DNA from: Herbidospora galbida
GTDB lineage: Bacteria > Actinomycetota > Actinomycetes > Streptosporangiales > Streptosporangiaceae
DNA: 64,000 nt
Assembly: GCF_005233835.1 (NCBI RefSeq)
Contig: NZ_SZQA01000007.1
Location: 124,001-188,000 of the forward strand
Reading direction: 5' to 3'
Made by a program: the position numbers and the translations under genes. Below, piece by piece: positions 1 to 7,555 of the stretch (its first letter is position 1; every line of letters begins with the position of its first letter). The notes under the pieces are model-generated. The model did no database searches. It saw only the letters and a program-made list of their open reading frames with translations, and was not told where the DNA came from.

Positions 1-305
1 TGCAGGACCGACCGCAGCCGGTCGGCGTCGGTGTCGCCCGCCGGGGGGTGGCGGTCGAGCCTGCGGCGCAGGCCGTCCTGCCACTCGTCGAAGACGGCGG
101 CGAAGAGGTGTTCCTTGGAGGAGAAATACCGGTAGAGGGTGCCGAGCGCGACCTCGGCGTCGCGGGCCACGTCGGAGACCTTGATCTTGTCGTAGTCGCC
201 GCCCGACAGGCCGCGCAGACCGGTCCTGACGATGCGGGCGCGGCGTTCACGCTGGTCCTTGCGGAGCGATTCCGGCGCCGCCGGGCCCGGCACGTCGGTG
301 ACCAT
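1..305 (-). CDS. TetR-family transcriptional regulator (partial, C-terminus outside window)
   Basis: The reverse strand from an ATG at 305 reads a typical TetR N-terminal helix-turn-helix: a basic stretch (KDQRERRARIV), then KVSDVARDAEVALGTLYRYF and SSKEHLFAAVFDEW, the classic recognition helix with its tyrosine-rich end and following helix. The ligand-binding half runs off the left edge of the window, so neither the effector nor the true length can be judged. The gene is divergent from the PadR gene, with about 120 bases between the start codons. Such regulators usually repress themselves and a neighbour, and the target here is unknown. Confidence 0.85.
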   Translation of the reverse strand, partial: MVTDVPGPAAPESLRKDQRERRARIVRTGLRGLSGGDYDKIKVSDVARDAEVALGTLYRYFSSKEHLFAAVFDEWQDGLRRRLDRHPPAGDTDADRLRSVL

Positions 306-392
306 CGCGGAGTTCTCCTGATCGGGTGGGAAATTTCGATCTAGGTTACCGGTCCGGCCGCCGTAATGATCATGAAATCGCCGGACTTGTTG

Positions 393-416
393 TACTGTGC
401 GGCGCACAGTACTGTG
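393..416. promoter_or_regulatory. Overlapping dyads upstream of the PadR gene, probable operator
   Basis: A perfect inverted repeat TACTGTGC / GCACAGTA (393-400 and 404-411, 3-base spacer) is followed by an overlapping palindrome CACAGTACTGTG (405-416). The pair ends 9 bases before the PadR start codon. PadR repressors commonly bind such dyads at their own promoters, so autoregulation is a reasonable inference. Confidence 0.6.
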
Positions 417-425
417 TGGAGCATC

Positions 426-737
426 ATGGAACTCGAACTCCGGCGTGGCGTGATCGTGCTGGCGGTCCTCTCCCAGCTCGGCGACTTCCGCTACGGCTAC
501 GAGCTGCGCCAGGCCCTCGCCGAGCAGGGCATGGCGATCGAAGAGGGCACCCTCTACCCGCTGCTGCGCCGCCTGGAGAGCCAGGGCGCGCTGGTCAGCG
601 AGTGGCGGACCGACGGCGGCTCGCCCCGCCGCTACTACACGCTCAGCGACGACGGCCGGGCCCTGCGCGCCCGGCTGGCCGGCTCATGGCGGGAACTCAC
701 CGCCACCATGGAGAAGCTTCTCGAGGGAGCGTCATGA
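426..737 (+). CDS. PadR-family transcriptional regulator
   Basis: This 103-residue winged-helix protein has the PadR signature: LSQLGDFRYGYELRQAL, EEGTLYPLLRRLESQGAL and a GGSPRRYYTLSDDGR wing. Family members bind dyad operators and respond to small molecules or antibiotics. The ATG at 426 was chosen over an upstream in-frame ATG at 366 because it gives the family's usual N-terminus and leaves the dyad at 393-416 upstream of the gene. The stop overlaps the next ATG by four bases (ATGA), so the regulator and the HAAS membrane protein are translationally coupled. This is a very common PadR/HAAS two-gene arrangement. Confidence 0.93.
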   Translation: MELELRRGVIVLAVLSQLGDFRYGYELRQALAEQGMAIEEGTLYPLLRRLESQGALVSEWRTDGGSPRRYYTLSDDGRALRARLAGSWRELTATMEKLLEGAS

Positions 738-1588
738 ACGCCGATCAGCTCATCGACTCCTATGTCGCCGACGTCGCGCGGCGGCTGCCCCGCCGCCAGC
801 GCGCCGACGTGGCCGCCGAACTGCGCTCGATCCTCCTGGACGAACTGGGCGACCGCACCGACCCCGACGCCGCCCGCCGGGTCGTCGACGCCTTCGGCCG
901 CCCCGCCGAGGCCGCCGCGCGCTACCGGCCGCCGCTGGTCCTGCTCGACCCGGCCGACTCCCGGCCGTTCCTGCGCTGGTCGCTGATCGGCCTGGCGGTC
1001 ATCTGGGCGCTGGGGGCGGCGTCGGTCGCCCAGGAGCCGGGCCCCAACCCGGTCGCCTCGTGGTGGCTCGGCGTCGTCATCCCGTCGCTGTGGTGGCCGG
1101 GCGTGCTGTTCACGGGGTTCGCCGTGGGGGCGTACACGCGGCGCAGATGGCCCGAACGGGCGCGGTGGCGCCCGCGCCCGGCCGACACCGGCCACGTCAA
1201 CCGCTGGGGTCACGCCGCCGCGTGGGTCTTCTACGTCGGCGGCACGATCGCGCTGGTCACCCTGCCGTGGCTGCACTACGACCCGGCCTTCCACGCCCGG
1301 CGCGGCCCTTGGGTGCTGGCGTTGCTGATCGTCCATCTGGTCCTGTACGCCGTCGTCATCGCCCAGGGCCGCTGGAACTCACTGACCCGGCGGCTCGACA
1401 TCGGCCTGAACCTGCTCGTCGGGGGAGTGCTGGTCTGGGCCATGGCGGCCGGGGCGGTCTTCGTCGAGGCGTGGGTCGACGACCTCGTGAAGTTCGTCGT
1501 GATCGTGATCCTGCTGGTGACCGCTTTCGACGTCGTCCAGAAGACGCGGCGCGAACTCCGTCAGCACGGCCTCAGTTCGTCGACGTAG
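734..1588 (+). CDS. HAAS-domain membrane protein linked to PadR
   Basis: A 284-residue protein. Residues about 1-70 form a helical HAAS-type domain (LIDSYVADVARRLPRRQRADVAAELRS, then DPDAARRVVDAFGRPAEAAARY). The rest contains about six hydrophobic segments. HAAS domains are known partners of PadR regulators and are thought to sense at the membrane, but the function here is not established. The first codon overlaps the PadR stop. The 3' end overlaps the convergent gene on the other strand by 28 bases. Confidence 0.75.
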   Translation: MNADQLIDSYVADVARRLPRRQRADVAAELRSILLDELGDRTDPDAARRVVDAFGRPAEAAARYRPPLVLLDPADSRPFLRWSLIGLAVIWALGAASVAQEPGPNPVASWWLGVVIPSLWWPGVLFTGFAVGAYTRRRWPERARWRPRPADTGHVNRWGHAAAWVFYVGGTIALVTLPWLHYDPAFHARRGPWVLALLIVHLVLYAVVIAQGRWNSLTRRLDIGLNLLVGGVLVWAMAAGAVFVEAWVDDLVKFVVIVILLVTAFDVVQKTRRELRQHGLSSST

Positions 1589-2415
1589 GTCGCCGGGTCG
1601 ACGGCCGAGAACTCGTCGCAGGTGTCGTGGTTCCACAGGCTCCCCGGGTAGAGCGCCGGAGCCTTACGCGGCGACGGCATGCCGGTGACCCGGAAGGGGG
1701 CGCCGCCGTCGTCGATCGTCAGGGTGACCGTCCGCTGCTTCTGCAGCACGTCGGCGACCAGCCGGTATTCGCAGTAGCGGGCGGTCTCCACCTGCACGTC
1801 GAACACCTGCTGCTCGCCCGGCGCGAGCAGCACGGTCTGGGTGTCGAACCAGCTCTGCTCCGACCAGCCGTACTTCTCCATGAACCGGGGGATCGGATGG
1901 CGCGCGTCGAGGTCGAAGGAGAGGTCGACGAGCATCTCGCTGCCCTGCGGCGGCGAGTAGAAGAGGGTCCCGCCGAGGGGCGCGCGGCAGTCGGCGTCGA
2001 CCCGCAGGTCGAGGATCCGGACGTCGAGCCTGGACACGTTCTCCAGCACGAACCGGGTCCCGAGGACGCCCACGTCGACCCCGCCGAGCGAGCGCATCAG
2101 CACCGCGAGCGCATCGGGATCGGGTGACTCGCGCAACCCGTTGATCTTCCCCAGGGTGGCCGCGTCGGGACGGTAGGCCGACGGGAAGACGAACGTGTCA
2201 CCCGGGTCGAGGTCGCGGACCTTCAGCGCCGCGACCACCACCGGCCTGGCGATCGGGGACGGCGACGGCGAGGCCAGCACCACGAGCTTGGCCGCGTCGG
2301 AGGTGACCGCCGCGACCGTGCCCGTGACCACGGTCAGCAGGGCGCCGCCGACGACGAGGGCGGGCTTGCCCAGCAGCCGCTGGCGTAACGACGGTTTCGG
2401 GTGGTGTCGGCGCAC
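1561..2415 (-). CDS. Membrane-anchored extracellular protein of unknown function
   Basis: About 284 residues from a GTG at 2415. A basic N-terminus (RRHHPKPSLRQRLLGK) precedes one hydrophobic segment (PALVVGGALLTVVTGTVAAVT), so this is probably a type II-anchored extracellular protein. The outer part is beta-rich with scattered cysteines (DADCRAP, ARYCEYR, HDTCDEF, and a C-terminal Cys) that could form disulfides. No catalytic motif is visible. It starts 5 bases after the stop of the upstream nucleotidyltransferase, so the two are probably one transcript. I do not recognise the family. Confidence 0.6.
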   Translation of the reverse strand: MRRHHPKPSLRQRLLGKPALVVGGALLTVVTGTVAAVTSDAAKLVVLASPSPSPIARPVVVAALKVRDLDPGDTFVFPSAYRPDAATLGKINGLRESPDPDALAVLMRSLGGVDVGVLGTRFVLENVSRLDVRILDLRVDADCRAPLGGTLFYSPPQGSEMLVDLSFDLDARHPIPRFMEKYGWSEQSWFDTQTVLLAPGEQQVFDVQVETARYCEYRLVADVLQKQRTVTLTIDDGGAPFRVTGMPSPRKAPALYPGSLWNHDTCDEFSAVDPATYVDELRPC

Positions 2416-2420
2416 CCGCC

Positions 2421-3182
2421 CTATCGAATAGCCCGGACCGTCCGGGCATCGGCCGTTTCCTCCACCTGGTTGGAGGCCCAGGTTCTCCGGTACGCGTCCA
2501 CCAGCCACGCGTCGGCCCGCGCCTCGTCCGGATGCTCGGGCAGCACGCTCACCGGCGCGAGTTCGGCCAGCCTCCGCTCCAGCCGGGCCGCCATCGCGAG
2601 GGCCTCGTCGCGGCCGATCTCGCCGGTCCGGATGGCCACGATCACCTCGCGCTGCGGCATCGGCAGCGTGATCCGCCCGGTCTCCAGCAGTTCGGCGCCC
2701 TGGAGGCCGAGCCGGACCATGTGCCCGGCCGCCTTCGGCGTCCGGCCCCGGTCGCGCTGGGCGCGCAGGTAGCCGATGAACCGGTCGGCGGCCCGCCGGG
2801 ACAGGATGAACGACGGGCCCTCGGCCAGCAGCTCGGCCCCGAGCGGGGTGACCGTCGCGTCGGGCGCGAAGAGGGCCAGCAGCACGGTCGGGTTGCCGTC
2901 GAGCGCCAGCCGCATCCATTTGCGCAGGCTGTAGACGGTCAGGTCGAGGTCGCCCGGCCCCGACCTCACCCCTTCGGGCACCGAGCGGTGGATGTACTGC
3001 TCGAAGGGCCGCAGTCCGATCACGTATTCCGGCGGTTCGACGCAGATGCCCAGCTCGTCGCGGTCGCCTGCGTCGCCCAGGTGGGTGCCGTGCAGGCGCG
3101 AGCCGATCTCGCAGCGCAGGATCGAGTGCTCCGCCGCGATGGCCGCGAATTCGGGGGTGCTGTGCCGCGTCCAGCCGGTCAT
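2421..3182 (-). CDS. RlaP-like nucleotidyltransferase
   Basis: A 253-residue protein with a polymerase-beta-type nucleotidyltransferase core near the N-terminus. The GSRLHGTHL turn (residues about 27-35) is followed by DRDELGICVEPPEYVIG, and a conserved DLDLTVYSLRKWMRLAL segment places a further acidic motif. This resembles the RlaP-type (DNA polymerase beta superfamily) proteins of actinomycetes, whose nucleotide acceptors are mostly unknown. The expected second acidic residue of the GS-x-DxD site is displaced (GDRDELG), so activity should be treated as likely rather than shown. It is divergent from the Old Yellow Enzyme gene. Confidence 0.75.
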   Translation of the reverse strand: MTGWTRHSTPEFAAIAAEHSILRCEIGSRLHGTHLGDAGDRDELGICVEPPEYVIGLRPFEQYIHRSVPEGVRSGPGDLDLTVYSLRKWMRLALDGNPTVLLALFAPDATVTPLGAELLAEGPSFILSRRAADRFIGYLRAQRDRGRTPKAAGHMVRLGLQGAELLETGRITLPMPQREVIVAIRTGEIGRDEALAMAARLERRLAELAPVSVLPEHPDEARADAWLVDAYRRTWASNQVEETADARTVRAIR

Positions 3183-3190
3183 AAGCTGAA

Positions 3191-3212
3191 TAGTACGATA
3201 AATGTCGAACTA
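3191..3212. promoter_or_regulatory. ArsR-type operator upstream of the flavin oxidoreductase
   Basis: A 22-base imperfect dyad with arms TAGT-A-CGA and TCG-A-ACTA matches, at 16 of 22 positions and in every invariant arm base, the perfect dyad next to the ArsR gene at 4614-4635. It touches the AAGGAG ribosome binding site (3212-3217) of the oxidoreductase. It also lies between that gene and the divergent nucleotidyltransferase, so either could be controlled by the nearby ArsR repressor. Confidence 0.55.
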
Positions 3213-3222
3213 AGGAGACCCC

Positions 3223-4296
3223 GTGCTGTTCGAGCCCCTCACCCTACGGTCGCTGACCTTCCCCAACCGGGTCTGGATGTCGCCCATGTGCCAGTATTCG
3301 GCCTCCGTCGACGGGCCCGACACGGGGGTGCCGAACGACTGGCACCTCGCCCACCTGGCCGGCCGCGCCGTCGGCGGCGCCGGGCTCGTCATGGCCGAGG
3401 CGACCGCCGTCTCGCCCGAGGGGCGCATCAGCCCCGCCGACACCGGTCTGTGGAACGACGCGCAGGAGGCGGCCTGGGAGCGCATCGCCCGGTTCGTGGC
3501 CGCCCAGGGCGTGATCCCCGGCATCCAGCTCGCCCACGCCGGGCGCAAGGCGTCGACCGACCGGCCCTGGCTCGGCGGCGGCCCGGTCGGCCGGGCCGAC
3601 CACGGCTGGACCCCGGTCGCCCCGAGCCCGATCCCGTTCTCCGAGGCGCATCCCGTACCGGACGCGCTGACCACCGCCGAGATCGGCAAGCTCGTCGAGG
3701 CGTTCGCGACGGCGGCCGAGCGGGCGCTGCGCGCGGGGTTCCGGGTGGTCGAAATCCACGGCGCCCACGGCTACCTCATTCACGAGTTCCTGTCGCCGCA
3801 CAGCAACCACCGCACCGACGCCTACGGCGGCACGTTCGAGAACCGGGCCCGGTTCGGCCTGGAGGTCGTCGACGCGGTGCGCGCGGTCTGGCCGCAGGAC
3901 CTCCCGCTGTTCTTCCGGGTGTCGGCGACCGACTGGCTGCCCGAGGGCGAACCGGCGTGGACCCCGGGCCAGACCGTGATGCTCGCGGCCGAACTGGCCG
4001 CCCGCGGGGTCGACCTGATCGACGTGTCGAGCGGCGGCAACGCCTCGACCCAGCGGATCCCGCTCGGGCCGGGCTACCAGGTGCCCTTCGCCCGGCAGGT
4101 CAGGGCCGAGGCGGGCGTACCGGTGTCGGCCGTCGGCCTGATCACCGAGCCGGAGCAGGCCGAGGAGATCGTGGCCACCGGCCAGGCCGACGCGGTGTTC
4201 CTCGGCCGCGCGCTGCTGCGCGACCCCTACTGGCCGGTCAGGACGTCGGGGCAGTGGCCGGCGCAGTATCGGCGCGCTGCCCCCTCCCGTCGCTGA
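3223..4296 (+). CDS. NADH:flavin oxidoreductase, Old Yellow Enzyme (YqjM-like)
   Basis: A 357-residue TIM-barrel flavoprotein. SPMCQYS near residue 20 carries the Cys (about 23) and Tyr (about 25) that mark the YqjM class. LAHAGRKAS supplies the flavin-contacting segment, and GAHGYLIHEFLSPHSN with RTDAYGG is the classic substrate-binding and signature region. Such enzymes reduce activated C=C bonds (enals, enones, maleimides, nitro-olefins) using NAD(P)H and FMN. The GTG start at 3223 sits 5 bases after AAGGAG. The ArsR-type dyad immediately upstream suggests inducible control, and its last 59 bases overlap the convergent ArsR gene. Confidence 0.92.
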   Translation: MLFEPLTLRSLTFPNRVWMSPMCQYSASVDGPDTGVPNDWHLAHLAGRAVGGAGLVMAEATAVSPEGRISPADTGLWNDAQEAAWERIARFVAAQGVIPGIQLAHAGRKASTDRPWLGGGPVGRADHGWTPVAPSPIPFSEAHPVPDALTTAEIGKLVEAFATAAERALRAGFRVVEIHGAHGYLIHEFLSPHSNHRTDAYGGTFENRARFGLEVVDAVRAVWPQDLPLFFRVSATDWLPEGEPAWTPGQTVMLAAELAARGVDLIDVSSGGNASTQRIPLGPGYQVPFARQVRAEAGVPVSAVGLITEPEQAEEIVATGQADAVFLGRALLRDPYWPVRTSGQWPAQYRRAAPSRR

Positions 4297-4603
4297 ACAG
4301 GGCGTTGACCACGCTGTCGAGCAGGCCGGGGAACAGCCGGTCGAGGTCGGCGCGGCGCAGGCCGTTCAGCTTCGAGGTGCCGCGGTAGACCTGGGTGATC
4401 ACCCCGGCCTCGCGCAGCACCCGGTAGTGGTGGGTGGTCGTCGACTTGCTGACGGCCAGGTCGATCGCCGAGCAGGGCACCTCTTCGCCCGACGCGGCCA
4501 GGAACCGCACGATCTCCAGCCGCGCCGGATCGGCCAGCGCGTGGAGCACCTCTTCGAGCCGGATCTCCTCGGCCGGGGGATGCTCCAGGACTCTCGCCGT
4601 CAT
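4238..4603 (-). CDS. ArsR-family transcriptional repressor
   Basis: A 121-residue winged-helix protein: VLHALADPARLEIVRFLA, then CSAIDLAVSKSTTTHHYRVLREAGVI (recognition helix) and a YRGTSKLNGLRRADLDRLFPGLLD tail. No metal-binding ELCVCDL box is present, so it is more likely a non-metal or redox/electrophile sensor. The start ATG at 4603 lies 10 bases downstream of a perfect 22-base dyad (4614-4635). A related dyad precedes the Old Yellow Enzyme gene, suggesting that this repressor controls both genes. Confidence 0.9.
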   Translation of the reverse strand: MTARVLEHPPAEEIRLEEVLHALADPARLEIVRFLAASGEEVPCSAIDLAVSKSTTTHHYRVLREAGVITQVYRGTSKLNGLRRADLDRLFPGLLDSVVNALFSDGRGQRADTAPATAPTS

Positions 4604-4613
4604 GTCTCGATGG

Positions 4614-4635
4614 TAGTCCGACGGACGTCGGACTA
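4614..4635. promoter_or_regulatory. Perfect dyad at the ArsR gene, probable autoregulatory operator
   Basis: Arms TAGTCCGAC (4614-4622) and GTCGGACTA (4627-4635) are separated by GGAC. The dyad lies directly before the ArsR start codon and overlaps the stop codon of the methyltransferase gene upstream. It shares the TAGT-N-CGA ... TCG-N-ACTA pattern with 3191-3212. No T-run follows, so an operator is favoured over a terminator. Confidence 0.6.
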
Positions 4636-5667
4636 CAGCAGCCGGTAGAAGCGCCAGAAGCCGAAGTCGCCGATCGGCAGCGTCTCGACGTCGGTGAAGC
4701 CGGCCTCGCGGGCGTAGCGCCGCAGGGTCTCGGGGCGCATGACGGTGCCGGTCGCCGCCGACGGGGTGTGGGCGCGGCCGTCGGGCAGGCAGATGAGCAG
4801 GCTGAAGCCGTACATGAGGCGTTCGACGTCGTCGCCCTCGGGCTGGAAGGCGTCGGCGACGGCCTCGTCCATGACGATCACCTGGCCGCCGGGCCGCACC
4901 GCGCGGCGCATGGCCGCCAGGGTCTCGACCGGCCGGGGCAGGTCGTGGACGCACTCGAACGCGAACACCGCGTCGTAGGCGGCCTCGGGCAGGTCGCCGG
5001 CGTCGGCGGCGCGGAAGGTCACGTTCGGCACGTCGGCGTTGGCCTCGGCCAGCCCGATCGACGGCGGGTCGATGTCGACCCCCTCCACCACCGCCTGCGG
5101 GTAGGCGCGGGCCAGCGCGATCGCCGACCACCCGGCCCCGCAGCCGACGTCGAGCACCCGCGCGCCCGGGACGCCGAGCGCCGCGTGCAGGTCGGCGATC
5201 TTGGCGACCGCAGTGGGGAGGGCGTGCTCGAACCACGGGCGGTTCATGTCGGCCTGCGACTCGCGGACGTCGGGGCCGTACGCGGCCCAGCCGACGCCGC
5301 CGCCGGTCCGGTAGGCGTCGAGCAGCGCCGGGAGCTGGACGGCGGCCCCGGCCAGCATGCGGGCCAGCGGCGCCAGGTAGTCGAGGCTGCCCCGGTCGGT
5401 CAGCACCTCGGCGGCGGCCGGCGGCAGCGCGAACCGGCCGTCGCCGCCGACGGCCAGCACGCCGGCCACGGCCTGCTGCTCCAGCCACTCGCGGGCGTAG
5501 CGTTCGTCACCGCCCGCCCGTGCCACCAGCTCGGCCGGGGTGGCCGGCCCGGTCGTCAGCGCGTCGTACCACCCGAGGCGGTCGCCCAGGTGGATCGCCA
5601 GCAGGTCGGTCATCCCGAGCGCGGCCTGGAAGAGCCGGTCGGCGAACCCGGCGACGGTCGTCTCCAT
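4633..5667 (-). CDS. Class I SAM-dependent methyltransferase
   Basis: A 344-residue protein. An N-terminal winged-helix-like region (residues about 1-90, ALGMTDLLAIHLGDRLGWYDAL, TPAELVARAGGDERYAREWLEQQA) is followed by a Rossmann methyltransferase. VLDVGCGAGWSAIALA is the SAM-binding motif I, VEGVDIDPPSI is motif II, and PGGQVIVMDEAV lies further on. The architecture is like small-molecule or O-methyltransferases with a regulatory or dimerisation N-domain. The substrate is unknown. The gene lies upstream of the ArsR gene on the same strand and is divergent from the ECF sigma gene. Confidence 0.85.
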   Translation of the reverse strand: METTVAGFADRLFQAALGMTDLLAIHLGDRLGWYDALTTGPATPAELVARAGGDERYAREWLEQQAVAGVLAVGGDGRFALPPAAAEVLTDRGSLDYLAPLARMLAGAAVQLPALLDAYRTGGGVGWAAYGPDVRESQADMNRPWFEHALPTAVAKIADLHAALGVPGARVLDVGCGAGWSAIALARAYPQAVVEGVDIDPPSIGLAEANADVPNVTFRAADAGDLPEAAYDAVFAFECVHDLPRPVETLAAMRRAVRPGGQVIVMDEAVADAFQPEGDDVERLMYGFSLLICLPDGRAHTPSAATGTVMRPETLRRYAREAGFTDVETLPIGDFGFWRFYRLL

Positions 5668-5720
5668 GTCGAATCCCTTCGGTCACCGGTCAGTACGCGT
5701 CCTTCACCGGGATCGGTTCC

Positions 5721-5751
5721 CCGTGACAGCGCCGCGAAGGGTCCGTGACAG
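5721..5751. repeat. Direct repeat CCGTGACAG between methyltransferase and sigma-factor genes
   Basis: CCGTGACAG occurs at 5721-5729 and again at 5743-5751, 22 bases apart, in the 106-base divergent gap. On the minus strand it reads CTGTCACGG, resembling -35 elements used by some ECF sigma factors. A role in control of the flanking genes is inference only. Confidence 0.35.
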
Positions 5752-5773
5752 GGGCGTCCCGCACGGTGGTGGC

Positions 5774-6364
5774 ATGAAACTCGAAACGCGCTTCCAGCGG
5801 GGAGACGAGGGGGCCTTCACCGACATCGCCGGCCGCTACTCGCGGTCCATGTTCGCCGCCGCCTACGGGATGCTCGGCGACGCCGAACTCGCGGCGGACG
5901 CCGTACAGGAGGCCCTGGTGAAGATCTGGCAGAAGGCCGCCACCTACGACCCCGACCGCGAACTGGAACCCTGGCTGTTCACCATCACCCGCCGCGCCGC
6001 CGTGGACGTCCACCGCAGGGCCCGGCGGAACGCGGGCGCGACCGACCTCGACGCGGTCGCCGGCCGCCTGTCGGTGCCGCCGCCGTCGCTCGACCACCAG
6101 TGGACCTCGGTGCAGGTGTCGCGGGCGCTGGCCCGGCTGACCCCGCAGGAGGCCGAGGTGCTGCGGATGGCCTACTTCGAGGACATGACGCAGAGCGAGA
6201 TCGGCGCGGCGCTGGGCGTGCCGGTCGGCACGGTCAAGAGCCGCACCTTCCGCGCCCAGAAGCGCCTGGCGGGCCTGCTCGGGCACCTGCGATTCGGACC
6301 GGCCGAAAGCCGTCACGAAGAGTCGGAGGCGGGGCACAGGACTCGCCTGTGCCCCGTCCGGTGA
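5774..6364 (+). CDS. ECF-type RNA polymerase sigma factor
   Basis: A 196-residue sigma-70 family protein. Region 2 is at the N-terminus (FTDIAGRYSRSMFAAAYGML, DAVQEALVKIWQKA, PWLFTITRRAAVD). Region 4 is at about residues 120-175 (LARLTPQEAEVLRMAYFEDM, TQSEIGAALGVPVGTVKSRT). It directs RNA polymerase to a small set of promoters. No anti-sigma factor gene is adjacent: the next gene is on the opposite strand and encodes a beta-propeller-like protein. The C-terminal tail beyond region 4 is short and basic. The repeated CCGTGACAG just upstream could be part of an autoregulated promoter. Confidence 0.92.
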   Translation: MKLETRFQRGDEGAFTDIAGRYSRSMFAAAYGMLGDAELAADAVQEALVKIWQKAATYDPDRELEPWLFTITRRAAVDVHRRARRNAGATDLDAVAGRLSVPPPSLDHQWTSVQVSRALARLTPQEAEVLRMAYFEDMTQSEIGAALGVPVGTVKSRTFRAQKRLAGLLGHLRFGPAESRHEESEAGHRTRLCPVR

Positions 6365-6421
6365 AGATCTCAGAAAAGCGCTCCCTGGGTCCTGTCGACC
6401 ACCTCCTTCCGTGGACGGCGG

Positions 6422-7288
6422 TCAGGCGGCCGGGAAGCCGGCGAGCCGCCGGGCCGGCGGGTCGAGCCGCACGCCGTCGGGGCGCACCGACAGCACCGAC
6501 CCGGGGGCCCGGGGGGAGGAGAACGGCACCCGCACGATCCCGCCGGCGAAGGCCGCCGTCGAGCCCAGCACCCCGTCGGGGATCGCCGGCTCGGCCACCT
6601 CGCCGGTCGACGGCGTGAAGACCGCCAGCCGTGAGCGGGACCCCCGTTCCACCCGCAGCGCGATCCGCGCGCCGTCGCCGCCGAGCGCGGTGACCCGCCC
6701 GGTCAGCCCGCCCAGCACCGGACGGCCGCGCCACCGGAACTGCGGGGGCCCGCCGGGCGGCATCCCGACGAGCCCGCCGGGCAGCACCCGGGCACCGGTG
6801 ACGGCGCCGGGCATCAGCTCCCAGCTCCCGTCGGACAGGTCCAGCACCACCGGGCCGGGCGCCTCCGGCCGGGTCAGCCCGACCAGCCGGGGCGCGAGCA
6901 CGATCCCGGGCCCGCTTGCGCCCGGCGGCAGGGCGGCCAGCCGCTCCAGCCCGTGCGGGGTCACGCGGTGGATCGCGTCGCCCGTCACCAGGTCGCCCGA
7001 CAGGTGCATCCACGGCCCGCGCCCGGCCGTGAGGGTCGTCTCGGCCGACTGGGTGACCAGCGAGATCCGGTGGCGGCCGTCGTCGTTGCGGCACAGCAGC
7101 GCCCGCTCGCCGTCGAGCGGGCTGATCTGGGTGGTGGCGTCGCAGGCCGAGGCCAGCGGGCGCACCAGGGGGTCGGGACCGGTGAAGTCCCACACTTCCG
7201 GGCGCAGCACGTCGCCCTCGCCGGCCGCCAGGCAGGCGGCGTACCGGCCGTCGGCGGAGAACCGCCAGCCCACCCTCACCGTCGTCAC
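6422..7288 (-). CDS. Hypothetical beta-propeller-like protein
   Basis: A 288-residue protein made of short repeated beta-strand units (GWRFSADGRYAACL, PEVWDFTGPDPLVRPL, DGRHRISLVTQSAETTL, GRPVLGGLTGRVTAL, RSRLAVFTPSTGEVAEPAI). This is the look of a WD40 or S9-propeller fold. No signal peptide and no catalytic residues are evident. It is convergent with the sigma-factor gene. I do not recognise a function, and an adaptor or scaffold role is only a guess. Confidence 0.55.
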   Translation of the reverse strand: MTTVRVGWRFSADGRYAACLAAGEGDVLRPEVWDFTGPDPLVRPLASACDATTQISPLDGERALLCRNDDGRHRISLVTQSAETTLTAGRGPWMHLSGDLVTGDAIHRVTPHGLERLAALPPGASGPGIVLAPRLVGLTRPEAPGPVVLDLSDGSWELMPGAVTGARVLPGGLVGMPPGGPPQFRWRGRPVLGGLTGRVTALGGDGARIALRVERGSRSRLAVFTPSTGEVAEPAIPDGVLGSTAAFAGGIVRVPFSSPRAPGSVLSVRPDGVRLDPPARRLAGFPAA

Positions 7289-7389
7289 GGGTCACACGAT
7301 GCTCGGGTCGCCTTGTGGGCGACTTGTGGGTTACTGAAGATCCAGTGGGCCGGCCCGTAATGCCTCATCAGGGCAGGGTTTTCTGACCG

Positions 7390-7418
7390 TTGACGCCCTC
7401 TTAGCACACTTGTAACAT
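7390..7418 (+). promoter_or_regulatory. Sigma-70-type promoter for the alpha-1,3-glucanase gene
   Basis: TTGACG (7390-7395) and TAACAT (7413-7418) are separated by 17 bases, a near-ideal housekeeping promoter. A dyad GCAAGA-A-TCTTGC (7433-7445) lies just after the expected start site and could be an operator. The gene starts at 7556, so the leader is long, about 130 bases. Confidence 0.6.
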
Positions 7419-7555
7419 TCAGCCATCACTGCGCAAGAATCTTGCAAGGTGATGTTTGATTCCTATCTTTTCCTCGCAACTTCAGGGATGCACAGCGTCC
7501 GTGCTCCTGTACCCCCCGACCCCTGTAGTGCCATGCCGAGAGATAGAAGAAGGCG

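Noticed and set aside
4614-4635. Terminator of the methyltransferase gene
   Set aside because: The dyad lacks a T-run, sits at the ArsR start and recurs in imperfect form before the Old Yellow Enzyme gene, so an operator explains it better.
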